This document shows, piece by piece, positions 41,756 through 50,742 of a stretch of DNA of 64,000 nt. The translations under genes were made by a program, and so were the position numbers. Location of the stretch: NCBI GenBank assembly GCA_002083555.1, contig MSXN01000005.1, forward strand, positions 206,780 through 270,779. The letters are read 5' to 3'. Positions within the stretch are counted from its first letter, which is position 1. Each line of letters starts with the position of its first letter. The DNA is from Nitrospira sp. ST-bin5 (GTDB taxonomy: Bacteria; Nitrospirota; Nitrospiria; Nitrospirales; Nitrospiraceae). The notes below the pieces were generated by a model. The model searched no databases and was not told the origin of the DNA. It worked only from the letters and a program-made list of their open reading frames with translations.

Positions 41756-42517
41756 TCAGGATCTCTTCTTCAGCGCGATATCTCCGTAATACGCCTCGGC
41801 CGACTCCCCGGTATTATCCGTATCCGTCATGATGGCCACGCCGGAGATCATCGGCGGTTCTTCGCCAAAGGCCTGTTTGTAATCCTCGTAGACGTTTCGC
41901 TCTTCGGTGACCCAACTGTCGAGCTTGCCCGGGCCGCTTTCCACGACGATCATATGAACTTGGTCGGTGTAGGGATTCGGCACGGTCGTTCCTACCGGAG
42001 CCCGACTCTCCCAGATGTAGTTGATGGCGCCCAGTGGCGGATACCGGCCATAGATCAGCTTGGCCGCTTCGTATTTCGCCTTGCCGAACAGCCCGACCTT
42101 CGTGCTGTCGTATTGAAAGGTGACGTAGATGCGGGCAGGATAATCGTCACCCGCCTTCTTGGTCACATCACCGGCTTTCAAGATATTCGCAACCTTCCAC
42201 TGCCATTGAATGATCGGATATTCCTTCGGATCGATCAGGACTTCTTTCGTTAGCCCAGAAGAAGAAGCTTGACTGGCAGCTTTGACAGCGACGCGGTCGC
42301 CGTCTTTGACCAGGCGGTACGTCGTGTGTTGGGGAATCTTCGGAAAGGTGAGCGGCTTCCAGCCGTCTGGCCAGGGGCCGTCGGGCGCTGCCGCAGAAAA
42401 CGTCCCGATCTCTATTCTTGCTGGAGATTCAGCTTGCAGCCAATTCGGTTCACTGAGCGTCATCCCCACGACAACCAGAAACATGCTGACCATTGAGATC
42501 GAAATACGGAGTGTCAT
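41756..42517 (-). CDS. secreted DUF3047-like protein
   Basis: 253 aa with a signal peptide (ISMVSMFLVVVGMTLSEPNWLQA). The mature part resembles DUF3047 (KEYPIIQWQWKVANILKAGDVTKKAGDDYPARIYVTFQYD, LGAINYIWESRAPVGTTVPNPYTDQVHMIVVESG). The function of DUF3047 is not established. It is 5 bp before the barrel gene and 54 bp after the flavoprotein. Confidence 0.8.
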   Translation of the reverse strand: MTLRISISMVSMFLVVVGMTLSEPNWLQAESPARIEIGTFSAAAPDGPWPDGWKPLTFPKIPQHTTYRLVKDGDRVAVKAASQASSSGLTKEVLIDPKEYPIIQWQWKVANILKAGDVTKKAGDDYPARIYVTFQYDSTKVGLFGKAKYEAAKLIYGRYPPLGAINYIWESRAPVGTTVPNPYTDQVHMIVVESGPGKLDSWVTEERNVYEDYKQAFGEEPPMISGVAIMTDTDNTGESAEAYYGDIALKKRS

Positions 42518-42570
42518 CTGTTGTTTCCTCTAGTCCAACGGTGTGAGAAGCCCAGGAATAGCCCCCGCTT

Positions 42571-44124
42571 CTATTTTCTCGTCCACGAAAACCACTTACT
42601 AAGGATGCTTTTTTGTCGTGCTGTGAAGGTGGTCTTCCGCCAGGCATTGGCGACCTTCTTCACGACCTCACCTTGCGTGGGATAGGGATGGATTGTCGAC
42701 GCCAGGGTCTTCAAGCCCAGTCCCGCTTTCATGGCAAGCGTGAATTCATTGATTAGATCGCCGGCATGGGCTGCAACAATCGTGGCTCCAAAAATGCGAT
42801 CCGTCCCCGCTTCCACATGGACTTTCGCAAAGCCCTCCGCTTCACCGTCAAGCACCGCCCGGTCTACCTCGTCTAGGCGATGCGTGAACGTCTCCACCTT
42901 GTGCCCCTTCTCCTTCGCCTCAGCTTCGTACAGTCCCACATGGGCGATCTCCGGATCGGTATAGGTCGCCCAGGGGATGACCAGCGAACTGACCCGTGCG
43001 GTGCCCAGTCCGAAGGGATGGGGAAAGAGCGCGTTCTGAATGACGATCTGGGCCATGGCGTCTGCCGCATGGGTGAATTTGTAGCGGGAGCAAATATCGC
43101 CGGCCGCATAGATATTCGGATTGGTCGTACGGAGCTGGTCGTCGACCGTGACGCCGGTCTTGTCATAGCCGACCCCGGCGGCCTCTAACCCGAGACCGTC
43201 GACATTCGGCTTGCGCCCGGCGCCCACTAGAATGTCGTCGACCGTGATATCGTAGGCCCGGCCATGCGATCCGCCCGTCAGCCGCTTGCCGGCCTCCGTC
43301 TTCTGGATGGTCAACTCCTTGCCGCAGCAGAACAAGGTCACACCGTCGCGAATCATCGCCTGCTCGACGAGCTCTGCCGCATCGCGATCTTCATTCGGCA
43401 TGATCCCGTGCAATGCCTCGATGAGATAGACCTGACTGCCGAACCGGGCAAAGGCCTGCGCCAGTTCACAGCCGATGGGGCCTGCACCAATGATGGCTAG
43501 CTTCGCCGGAAGTTCGGTTAATGAGAAGATGGTTTCGTTGGTCAGATAACCCGTATCTTGCAGTCCTGGGATGGGAGGCGCAGCGGCGCGTGCGCCAGTG
43601 CAGATCACGGCCTTGGCAAAGTCCAAGGTGGTGCCGCCCACCTGCACCATCTGCGCACCGGTGAATTGCGCCTGTCCCAAGTACACATCCACACCCAAGC
43701 CGGTAAACCGTTGCGCTGAATCGGTCCGGCTGAGTTGCGCCCGCAGGGCCCGCATGCGCGTCATGACGGCGGGGAAATCCTCCTTCGCTTCGCCGGAGAG
43801 GTGGAGACCAAACTCCGCACCTCGCCGGACATCGGCCCAGGCGCGCGAGGCCCGGATCAACGCTTTGGAGGGCACACAGCCGACGTTCAAACAGTCGCCC
43901 CCCATAAGATGCCGTTCGATCAGCGCGACTTTCGCTCCCAGACCGGCGGCGATAGCCGCCGTCACGAGCCCGGCCGTTCCACCACCGAGAACCACCAGGT
44001 TATATTGACCGGTCGGGGTCGGGTTCACCCATTGTGGTGGATGGACATGATTGATCAGGCGTTGATTATGTTCGTCATCGGGTAATATCACGTTGGAAGG
44101 AATAGTCTTCTCAGGCGCGCTCAT
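42571..44124 (-). CDS. MerA/Lpd-family FAD-dependent disulfide oxidoreductase
   Basis: 517 aa. FAD motif VVLGGGTAGLVTAA (about 45-58), redox-active pair Cys78/Cys83 in GGDCLNVGCVPSK, NAD motif IGAGPIGCELAQ, and the C-terminal dimerisation domain ending HPYPTQGE. It lacks the extra C-terminal CC pair and the N-terminal HMA domain of true mercuric reductase, so it is best named a mercuric reductase-like protein. It follows a TVP38 gene, as seen in other metal-stress operons. Confidence 0.9.
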   Translation of the reverse strand: MSAPEKTIPSNVILPDDEHNQRLINHVHPPQWVNPTPTGQYNLVVLGGGTAGLVTAAIAAGLGAKVALIERHLMGGDCLNVGCVPSKALIRASRAWADVRRGAEFGLHLSGEAKEDFPAVMTRMRALRAQLSRTDSAQRFTGLGVDVYLGQAQFTGAQMVQVGGTTLDFAKAVICTGARAAAPPIPGLQDTGYLTNETIFSLTELPAKLAIIGAGPIGCELAQAFARFGSQVYLIEALHGIMPNEDRDAAELVEQAMIRDGVTLFCCGKELTIQKTEAGKRLTGGSHGRAYDITVDDILVGAGRKPNVDGLGLEAAGVGYDKTGVTVDDQLRTTNPNIYAAGDICSRYKFTHAADAMAQIVIQNALFPHPFGLGTARVSSLVIPWATYTDPEIAHVGLYEAEAKEKGHKVETFTHRLDEVDRAVLDGEAEGFAKVHVEAGTDRIFGATIVAAHAGDLINEFTLAMKAGLGLKTLASTIHPYPTQGEVVKKVANAWRKTTFTARQKSILSKWFSWTRK

Positions 44125-44166
44125 GGGCGTGGTCCTTTCGGTTGATGAGGAGGCATCGAATCTCGC

Positions 44167-44982
44167 TCATGGGTGAAAGGGAACCTCGGTACGAAGCCCT
44201 GGTTGAGCCGGCTTGCCGGTGTATCTTTTGTATGCGATCGGTACCAGCGCGAGCAGTCCCAACAAGGTGAACGCAAGGATCACATTGGGCGAGGCGATTT
44301 CTTTGAGCGAATTGATCGTGCCCAACTGACGCCCGGCATAGGCATAGACAAAGCTGCCCGGAATGATCCCCAGCGCTGTTGCGGCGACGTAAGAGCCGAG
44401 GCGGACCCGGGTCAGGCCCGACACCAGATTGACCAGGAAGAAGGGAAACAACGGAACGAGCCGGAGCGTCACGAGGTAGCTGAACGCGTTCTTCGCAAAC
44501 CCCTCTTGAATCGGTCTCAGTTTCTCTCCGAACTTCTGTTCAACCCACCCGCGTAGGAGATAGCGTGCTGTCAAGAACGCCAGTGTGGCCCCGCTGGTCG
44601 CCCCGAGATTGACGAAGAAGGTTCCCGTGACACTCCCGAACAGAAACCCTCCGACAAGAGTCAGAATCGTGGCGCCGGGAAGTGACAAGCCGGTCACCAG
44701 GCTGTAGACGGCGATAAAACTCGCCGCCGCCGCGGCGCGGTGTTCATCGGCGAAAGTCAGCAGCCGGTCGCGGTTGGCCTTTACCGTCTCCAGCGTGAGG
44801 TAGGCATCCAGGTCAAACCAGAAAAATACGCCGACGGCGAGTCCGATCACTGCGGCGATGATGAATTTGCCTGAACGCGGCCCGGTCGTCGATTCAAATG
44901 GCAACGAGTCTTGGAGGGCTGCTTGTTTTGAATGTCCAGTTGCCCCTACGTCCGAATGGCAGGCTGCGCAAGGTGTTTTCAT
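44167..44982 (-). CDS. TVP38/TMEM64-family membrane protein with N-terminal CxxC
   Basis: 271 aa from ATG 44982 (GGGAG upstream). About six membrane segments, with the VTT-domain core LVTGLSLPGATILTLVGGFLFG and LRLVPLFPFFLVN. The N-terminus starts MKTPCAACHSD, and the sibling protein at 46485 ends KTPCSSCGGPPV, a similar Cys pair at the opposite end. First gene of a leftward operon; CRP-type site D is about 125 bp upstream. Longer frames to 45129 lack a ribosome-binding site. Confidence 0.88.
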   Translation of the reverse strand: MKTPCAACHSDVGATGHSKQAALQDSLPFESTTGPRSGKFIIAAVIGLAVGVFFWFDLDAYLTLETVKANRDRLLTFADEHRAAAAASFIAVYSLVTGLSLPGATILTLVGGFLFGSVTGTFFVNLGATSGATLAFLTARYLLRGWVEQKFGEKLRPIQEGFAKNAFSYLVTLRLVPLFPFFLVNLVSGLTRVRLGSYVAATALGIIPGSFVYAYAGRQLGTINSLKEIASPNVILAFTLLGLLALVPIAYKRYTGKPAQPGLRTEVPFHP

Positions 44983-45101
44983 CAGGATGCTCCCTTCGAT
45001 TGGCTGATTGACGCCGAGCCTCTGTTTCGGCTGAGGTCGATTTGTGTGATTGGAATGTCCTCCCGTCATGCCTGCACGGTAACTCATTTCCGAACTGGGA
45101 T

Positions 45102-45119
45102 CTGTGAGCCAGTTCACAG
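45102..45119. promoter_or_regulatory. CRP-type palindrome, site D
   Basis: CTGTGAGCCAGTTCACAG has core TGTGA-N6-TCACA, identical to the E. coli CRP consensus core. It is about 120 bp upstream of the TVP38 start. Confidence 0.7.
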
Positions 45120-45296
45120 CACGGCACAAGAGGGAGCGATGACGGTCATAGTTTGTGACGGCGCAGGGTTCCAGGCCCCATGGCCTTACCGCGAGGGGCG
45201 TACTGTATGATGTGTATGCGCAATGCTCGTGCAGGCCTTCCTTACTGAGTATTCCCGCCTAGCGAGTCCATCCCTTGGCCTCGTAAGGCATGGAAA

Positions 45297-45314
45297 CTGT
45301 AAGCGGCCTTACAG
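45297..45314. promoter_or_regulatory. CRP-type palindrome, site C
   Basis: CTGTAAGCGGCCTTACAG: an 18-bp palindrome with only the central 2-3 positions asymmetric; core TGTAA-N6-TTACA. Placed about 140 bp before the regulator gene, consistent with autoregulation. Confidence 0.7.
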
Positions 45315-45454
45315 TTTTGCGACTTCCCCTAGCATAGACTTACAGTGATGTCCTGCGGGAAATTAAAAAGGTGAATCTCCGGTAATCGAACTACCCTTCT
45401 TGCCTTGAAGAGGCGAACCGAGTAGTCTTCGGATATTCCGCGTGAGCCAACTCC

Positions 45455-46156
45455 ATGGACCTTTCGCAAACCGTCCCGAACAAACTCTGGTACCTCAAAC
45501 ACATTCGCTTGTTTGACGGGATTTCTCCTTCTGAAATGCAGGAGATGGAGAAGATCACTCGCATGGAGGAGGTCAAGAAGCGGCAGCCGTTATATCTGCC
45601 TGGAGATCCGAGCAGCAGTGTGTATTTCCTCAAACGAGGGCGCGTGAAGATCGCCAACACAGCGCCCAGCGGGAAGGAAGTCACCTTCGATATCCTGGAG
45701 GCGGGGGACATTTTCGGAGAACTCGATGTGCTGGAAGATGCTCCTCGATCGACGTCGGCCGAGACCCTCGATGACGCGCTCATCTGCGTAATTCCCCGGA
45801 AGGATTTCGATCAGTATTTGGCCATGCATCCCAGCGTGATGTACAAACTGACCAAGTTGATCGGCCTGCGGCTCAAGAAAATCCAAAGCCGTGTCGAAGA
45901 TCTCGTCTTTCGCGAGGTGCCGGCCCGCCTGGCTCACTTGCTCTCAGAGTTGGGCAAGACCGAGGGGGTTGCAGAGAAACAAGGAATTCGACTGAACGTG
46001 AAGCTGACCCATCAGGAAATGGCCAACCTCATCGGGTGCAGCCGTGAAACCGTGAGTGCCATCATGGGGCAATTTCGAGACGACGGCCTCATTCAAACGG
46101 ACGGCCGGACGATTACCATCCTCAAGCCGAGCGCGCTGTCGCAGCTCGTGTCATGA
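45455..46156 (+). CDS. Crp/Fnr-family transcriptional regulator
   Basis: 233 aa. An N-terminal cyclic-nucleotide-binding-type domain (LYLPGDPSSSVYFLKRGRVKI, GDIFGELDVLED) is joined by a long helix to a C-terminal winged helix with recognition helix GCSRETVSAIMGQF. The stretch GCSRETV is identical to that of E. coli CRP, fitting TGTGA-type operators. No cysteine cluster, so it is not an FNR-type iron-sulfur sensor. Ligand unknown. Probably controls the eight palindromes in this block. Confidence 0.92.
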   Translation: MDLSQTVPNKLWYLKHIRLFDGISPSEMQEMEKITRMEEVKKRQPLYLPGDPSSSVYFLKRGRVKIANTAPSGKEVTFDILEAGDIFGELDVLEDAPRSTSAETLDDALICVIPRKDFDQYLAMHPSVMYKLTKLIGLRLKKIQSRVEDLVFREVPARLAHLLSELGKTEGVAEKQGIRLNVKLTHQEMANLIGCSRETVSAIMGQFRDDGLIQTDGRTITILKPSALSQLVS

Positions 46157-46232
46157 GTTATGATCTCCCGCTAAGCAGTAGCGCCGTTACTCCCCCGGCG
46201 GGCCACCGCTGGCCTATGAAACTTGATAGACA

Positions 46233-46439
46233 CTACCCACGGCTCTTGGGTTGGGCTTGATGTTCTAGCACCCGCCGTTCGGCCTCCATCCAATGGTCGA
46301 GGTCATGGCCATCCTCATGGCCACACTGACAGTAGAGCTCATAGGCAAGGGACCGAATCTCCTCTCTCACTTGTTTCGGTCTGGAATGTTCCGGCCCGGC
46401 GGGTGAAGCCTTGCGGGAGCTGCGAGGTTTCTTCGGCAT
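46233..46439 (-). CDS. DUF2934-type small protein
   Basis: 68 aa with a basic N-terminus and IRSLAYELYCQCGHEDGHDLDHWMEAERRVL, the DUF2934 pattern. GAGGAGG precedes the ATG. Function unknown. Such proteins often appear near stress genes; the CQCGHEDGH stretch could bind metal. Confidence 0.8.
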   Translation of the reverse strand: MPKKPRSSRKASPAGPEHSRPKQVREEIRSLAYELYCQCGHEDGHDLDHWMEAERRVLEHQAQPKSRG

Positions 46440-46484
46440 GGTATCCTCCTCTCGTTTCCCCGAGCCACAGTGACTCTCTGCATC

Positions 46485-47282
46485 TTAAACTGGCGGCCCT
46501 CCACAGGAGGAACAGGGAGTCTTGGCCGCGGCCCCCATATCATTCGGCGCCAGGGCGACTGGCATGCCGCCCCGAATGAACTGAACCCAACGAGCCGTCG
46601 GGTATCGAACGACCAATTTCGGAAGAAGCAGCATTACGGCCACCATGGCCAGACCGGACACTATCATCAGCCACGCGCCCGAGGCGACTTGGCTGCCCGC
46701 GTAGGTCAGCGCGAAGGTCGGCGGAATCATCCCGACAAACGTGACGAAAGCGAAGGTCCGGAGTGACATATTGGTCAGGCCGGCGCCGTAACTGATCACG
46801 TCGAACGAGAAGAGCGGGACCAGCCGGGCCAGCAGAACAAAGATCGCCAGATGCCGGTCCGAGCATCGCTCGCAGAACGCAACGTTGGTGCGCAGCAGTT
46901 TGGCCAGGACGTCCCGCCCCAACATGCGCCCGATGAGAAAACTCGCGATCGCGCCGATCTCCGCGCCGAATACGGCATAGGCAGTGCCCAGCATCGGGCC
47001 GAAGGTGGCGCCGGCGGCGATGTCTAAGGGCAGGCTCGGGATCGGACTGATCACGACGCTCGTCGCCATCAGCGCCATAAAGATTGGAGGCGCCCATGGC
47101 CCCGCTTGCTGAAGCCAGCCGGTAATCCGTTCCGGATGCAGGAGTTCGCTGAAATCGAACCAGAAGCTGAGTCCGTACCCGCCGAGGATGAGCAGGAGAA
47201 AGGCGGCCCCTTTGAGGAGCGCACGGGGCGGCAGCCGTTTCCGCAGTCGGGTGCGAGCGGAGAGTAAATCCGGACGGGACAT
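46485..47282 (-). CDS. TVP38/TMEM64-family membrane protein with C-terminal CxxC
   Basis: 265 aa from ATG 47282, preceded by GAGGAG. Multi-pass VTT-domain protein (PIPSLPLDIAAGATFGPMLGTAYAVFGAEIGAIASFLIGRMLG, LARLVPLFSFDVISYGAGLT). It ends KTPCSSCGGPPV. Homologous to the gene at 44167 but diverged. CRP-type site H lies about 155 bp upstream. Confidence 0.88.
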   Translation of the reverse strand: MSRPDLLSARTRLRKRLPPRALLKGAAFLLLILGGYGLSFWFDFSELLHPERITGWLQQAGPWAPPIFMALMATSVVISPIPSLPLDIAAGATFGPMLGTAYAVFGAEIGAIASFLIGRMLGRDVLAKLLRTNVAFCERCSDRHLAIFVLLARLVPLFSFDVISYGAGLTNMSLRTFAFVTFVGMIPPTFALTYAGSQVASGAWLMIVSGLAMVAVMLLLPKLVVRYPTARWVQFIRGGMPVALAPNDMGAAAKTPCSSCGGPPV

Positions 47283-47434
47283 GGAGATCTCCTCAGTACG
47301 GCATGTCACAATTCTATAGCATGAGTGAAATCGGCATAATTAGCCTGCCTTCGCAGGGCGTCGAGCTCAAACTGGCATGCTTCAAGTCTCTCGGGGGCAT
47401 TAAGACGCATCCTGCACGATCTCGGCGTTGGTAA

Positions 47435-47452
47435 CTGTCATACAACTTACAG
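47435..47452. promoter_or_regulatory. CRP-type palindrome, site H (one half degenerate)
   Basis: CTGTCATACAACTTACAG: right half perfect and left half conserved only in CTGT. It lies about 155 bp upstream of the second TVP38 gene. Confidence 0.4.
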
Positions 47453-47522
47453 GACTTGGAATATTGTAGAAGTCTAGGGAAAGAAGTTGCCAGGCTCAGC
47501 ACCATCGCGTGCCATACATCGG

Positions 47523-48542
47523 TCAAAACTTGAAATCACCGCCGAGCCACAGGTTTGTATTGCTGACCGAAGTAGGTTCGAAGCTAAACTTCCGACTGCC
47601 ATGTTGACAGCCGAACTTCAGCGTCATCGCGTCGGTGAAACGATACTGAAACTCCAGGTCGCCTTGATAAACATTCTCGTGGGCGCCGCGATGCATATCG
47701 TCCGCGAGGCCGCTCGTAAAATTATTGCGCTCGTAGTCTAGACCGAAAATGACACTCACACGCTCCATTGCCTGCACCACCAGTTCGGCCGAGGCATAGT
47801 GATTGACATAAGAGATGTCATCGTGAATCTGTGGTTGGTTTCGTCCGTCGGCCAGTCCTCGCTCGTAATGGTACCCCACCAGCAATTGAACCCGCGGAGT
47901 GATGCTCCATTCGACGTGGGGGCCGACCGTCCAGAAGCTGGTGTCACGTTCGCTGAAGGCTTCATTGTATTGCCGCAGGCCATAGCGCCCGAGGAGCCGC
48001 ACCGTGACGTTCGAGGCCACGCGGCGTTCCAGGTGGGTGCTCCAAAATTGAGTCGTCACGCGTTCATCGACCAGCAGTTCTTTCCCGGAACGGCGCTCAT
48101 CATTTTTGCCGACGAACAAGTTGGGCCCGTAGAAATAGTACAGCCGTATTGCCGTGTCAGACGCAACGTCTTGTGTCAGACGCAGACGGTAGGACCCGTG
48201 GTTGAAGACAGGATTCTCGGCAAAAATGAAGCCTTGCGCCTGCGCCGACAATTCAGTGCGTCCCCAGCGTGAGTCGAAAGTCCGCCGGACGTCGATAGAC
48301 GGCTCATAGACCATGTCGCTCCCCTGACCGGTTCGATCCACGACCGGCTGAGTGGGGTCATTCTGCAAGGACAGTCTCCGTGTGGCGGAGAAAAGACCGA
48401 CATCGTCGGTGTAAAAAAGGTTGTTCTGGATCTCGCCTGACCATTGAGCCGAGACAAGCGTGGACTGGAGGAGCACTCCAGCCAGCACGGCCGTGCATCG
48501 CACAAGATTCACGAGGAGGCGAGCGCGATAGAACACCGTCAC
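47523..48542 (-). CDS. outer-membrane beta-barrel protein
   Basis: 339 aa. Signal peptide (residues 12-32, ending STLVSA) followed by a barrel-like pattern of aromatic strands (WSGEIQNNLFYTDDVGLF, TAIRLYYFYGPNLF, QLLVGYHYERG, YQGDLEFQYRF) ending in a terminal Phe (LWLGGDFKF), the usual BAM recognition signal. Function unknown; likely a porin-like or OmpL-like protein. Confidence 0.82.
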   Translation of the reverse strand: MTVFYRARLLVNLVRCTAVLAGVLLQSTLVSAQWSGEIQNNLFYTDDVGLFSATRRLSLQNDPTQPVVDRTGQGSDMVYEPSIDVRRTFDSRWGRTELSAQAQGFIFAENPVFNHGSYRLRLTQDVASDTAIRLYYFYGPNLFVGKNDERRSGKELLVDERVTTQFWSTHLERRVASNVTVRLLGRYGLRQYNEAFSERDTSFWTVGPHVEWSITPRVQLLVGYHYERGLADGRNQPQIHDDISYVNHYASAELVVQAMERVSVIFGLDYERNNFTSGLADDMHRGAHENVYQGDLEFQYRFTDAMTLKFGCQHGSRKFSFEPTSVSNTNLWLGGDFKF

Positions 48543-48851
48543 GCTCCTTTCTCGCCGGAGTCCGTTGGTTCCTCCCGTGTAAGAGCGCTGGCACAGACGG
48601 CATGCGGACCGAAGGGCTCACCAGTGCGACTGAATCGGACGCGACTCACACCTGGTTCAGAAGACGTCCAGCCACACGTTCTCGTATCCATATTCAGCAA
48701 CCGTTCGTCTTTTAATTATCAACTGGCGCGGCCGCCATAATTATGATGGCTGGTTTTTCATCTGGCAGGGACAGCCGAACTCTTCTCCTCAGGTCTTCAC
48801 AGAGACTCCTGCAAGCCGAAGAACCATCTTCATAAACAGGGCGCCGTGATT
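48543..48851. other. gene-free gap
   Basis: About 310 bp upstream of the barrel gene. It probably contains that gene's promoter. No convincing reading frame, site or repeat was recognised. Confidence 0.5.
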
Positions 48852-49013
48852 TTAAGAACCTGTCCGAATATGAGCCTTCTGCGACGGCGCGTGATGCGCG
48901 GCGTCGTGATCGGCGTCGAATACTCCATCCGGTTGCGGAACAGCGAATACGTTTTCGGCCATGATAAGCATCCAACTGGCTGCCAGGACAATCAATGGGT
49001 GCGACATCCTCAT
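48852..49013 (-). CDS. small His-rich secreted peptide, coupled to the TPR gene
   Basis: 53 aa: a typical signal peptide (MRMSHPLIVLAASWMLIMA, cleavage near ENVFA) then a short mature part with DADHDAAHHAPSQKAH. ATG 49013 overlaps the TPR-gene stop (ATGA), a strong sign of translational coupling. Histidine- and Asp-rich content hints at metal binding. No family recognised. An uncertain but specific gene call. Confidence 0.45.
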   Translation of the reverse strand: MRMSHPLIVLAASWMLIMAENVFAVPQPDGVFDADHDAAHHAPSQKAHIRTGS

Positions 49014-49666
49014 ATCAACGAATCCGGAAGGGACGCTTGCTGCCGGGTTGCAAGCACTCTCAGAATCATGTCGGCGTGGTTGAGAGCCCGGACGCTCCAA
49101 TGTCGAACCGTTTGAAGATAGGCGAGGTCCGCGTAGTGCGGATCCAGGTGAATCGCCTTCCGATAGCTCTCGCTTGCCTGGTCCCCGTGACCACCGGCGA
49201 ACAGGCCGAGCGCCAAACCGGCCCAGGTGCCGGCCATCTGCTGGTTGAGGTCCACGGCAATCCGCCAGGCCTTCATTGCAGAGACGAGCTGCTCCAACTC
49301 AAAGAAAGCAAAACCAAGATTGCTCCAGGCCGGCGCAGAGCCGGGATTGAGCGCAACGGATTCTCGGAACTCTACGAGCGCGGCTTCGGGCTGCCCTTGG
49401 AGATGGAGAATCATGCCAAGGTTGTTATGGGGCATGGGATTGAGAGGACTGAGCCGGATCGCTTCACGAAACTCCCGGGCCGCACCCTCCAGGTCTCTTT
49501 GCTCGAACAACCGCCCTCCGGCGTCAATATGAAGGAGGGACTCATCCTGTGCGGCACGAATAGTCGGTTCTGAAGCCACCTCGAAAGATGCCTCTGCGTG
49601 AGAACCGGCGCACCCAAACGTCATCGTGAGCACCACTGCGGCACTCCAAGCAGACAGGTACGTCAT
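49010..49666 (-). CDS. secreted TPR-repeat protein
   Basis: 218 aa from ATG 49666 (AAGGGAG upstream). An N-terminal signal (AAVVLTMTFGC) may be a lipoprotein type, although the lipobox is imperfect. Four to five TPR repeats cover about residues 45-205 (LFEQRDLEGAAREFREAIRLSPLNPMPHNNLGMILH...). Scaffold or assembly role by family. Confidence 0.85.
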   Translation of the reverse strand: MTYLSAWSAAVVLTMTFGCAGSHAEASFEVASEPTIRAAQDESLLHIDAGGRLFEQRDLEGAAREFREAIRLSPLNPMPHNNLGMILHLQGQPEAALVEFRESVALNPGSAPAWSNLGFAFFELEQLVSAMKAWRIAVDLNQQMAGTWAGLALGLFAGGHGDQASESYRKAIHLDPHYADLAYLQTVRHWSVRALNHADMILRVLATRQQASLPDSLI

Positions 49667-49740
49667 ATCGCTCCCTTCATCACTCACTGATCATTGCAAC
49701 GGAGAAGCACTCTATGGGCGTTCGCACCATTGATGCCGCC

Positions 49741-49989
49741 TCAGCGGCACGTCGTCATGGCCCGCGTCAGCAACCACACGGTCGCCAGTGCGAAACTCGC
49801 GATTCCAACAACGCTACTCCAGAACGCGAAAAAGAGAAGCCGAATATATCCCCCGAGCGTATCTGCTCCATGTGCGATCAGGAGATAAAGGTCCATCCCT
49901 AAGCCGACGACCAGCATGATCGCTGAGAATTTAATGAAGATTCCTGCATTCCCTCCAGACAAACATTTCCACCGCATCTCCTGTGTCAT
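49741..49989 (-). CDS. small two-helix membrane protein
   Basis: 82 aa with two long hydrophobic segments (IFIKFSAIMLVVGLGMDLYLLI and LFFAFWSSVVGIASFALATVWLL). AAAGGAG lies upstream of ATG 49989. Family unknown. Confidence 0.7.
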   Translation of the reverse strand: MTQEMRWKCLSGGNAGIFIKFSAIMLVVGLGMDLYLLIAHGADTLGGYIRLLFFAFWSSVVGIASFALATVWLLTRAMTTCR

Positions 49990-50742
49990 AACATTCTCCT
50001 TTCCCTCGGCACCCTATCGCGTATGTTTCTCCAATCGAGATCCGGGCTATGAAACACGCGCGCGAATCGTGAGAGTGTCCACCTTGGTCGGCAGGTCCCT
50101 GGTCATATCGCTTTTCTTTGCCGAACCTTTTCAAGAACTTGTCGCCCCCCAAAGCGCCTGAACGATTGCCGCGTAATTGCTGGTATCGCTGAGGCTCGTT
50201 TCCATCGTTCGCATGGGCTGCGCCCTCACCTGTGTCATCCATGATTGGATGATGCCATGCTACGTCATGATCATGGCGTGGATCTGTGGCACATCTTACA
50301 AACGACTGAACAAATTTCCGGCAGAGACGGTCGGGTGAAAATGGGATCTTCGGTTGCGTGAAAAATGGGATGGCGGAGATTGTCGAGCCGGTTCTCGCCT
50401 GACTAGTCGCGGTCCAACGCACCGAACTGCGTGTTGCCGGGTACCCAGGCAGCGCATAGCCCATGGCATACGAGACGGCGAAAACTGGCGGGTTAAGGCG
50501 AGGGCCATGGAGAATTCGACGATACTGACGTCACCGTAGCGGTTAAAGATGGCCTCGCGCCACATGGTTGGCCTCAAGCGGAAGGGCACATCGAAGCTGT
50601 GCTAGGAGCAGGGCTTTCATCAACTGAAGAAAGTGCAGAGCGAGATGTGGAATATGCCGCGCAGATAGGCGAGCGAGATTCTCCGGGCCCATTCTCAACC
50701 ACACGAAGCCGCTGTTCGACGAGTCAGTCGGTCACAGGATTT
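49990..50742. other. 750-bp gene-poor stretch with mobile-element-like repeats
   Basis: No supported gene: the long minus-strand frames here have no ribosome-binding site and show low-complexity composition. Two close copies of AAAATGGGAT (50338-50347 and 50362-50371) resemble the reiterated ends of IS21-type elements, so this may be decayed mobile DNA. The identification is weak. Confidence 0.4.

Larger units (their letters stand above)
44983..45454. other. divergent regulatory region of the Crp-family regulator
   Basis: A 470-bp gap between the TVP38 operon and the Crp-family gene. It carries two of the strongest CRP-type palindromes, D (45102-45119) and C (45297-45314), and a possible half-site CTTACAG near 45335. 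No gene is supported in it. Confidence 0.7.

Noticed and set aside
44952..44982. CAACH motif at the N-terminus of the TVP38 protein as a heme c site
   Set aside because: The motif is at residues 5-9, before any export signal, in a membrane protein whose N-terminus is expected in the cytoplasm; heme attachment needs export.
49931..50464. Minus-strand frame of 177 codons
   Set aside because: No ribosome-binding site, no domain, overlaps the start of a better-supported small membrane protein.
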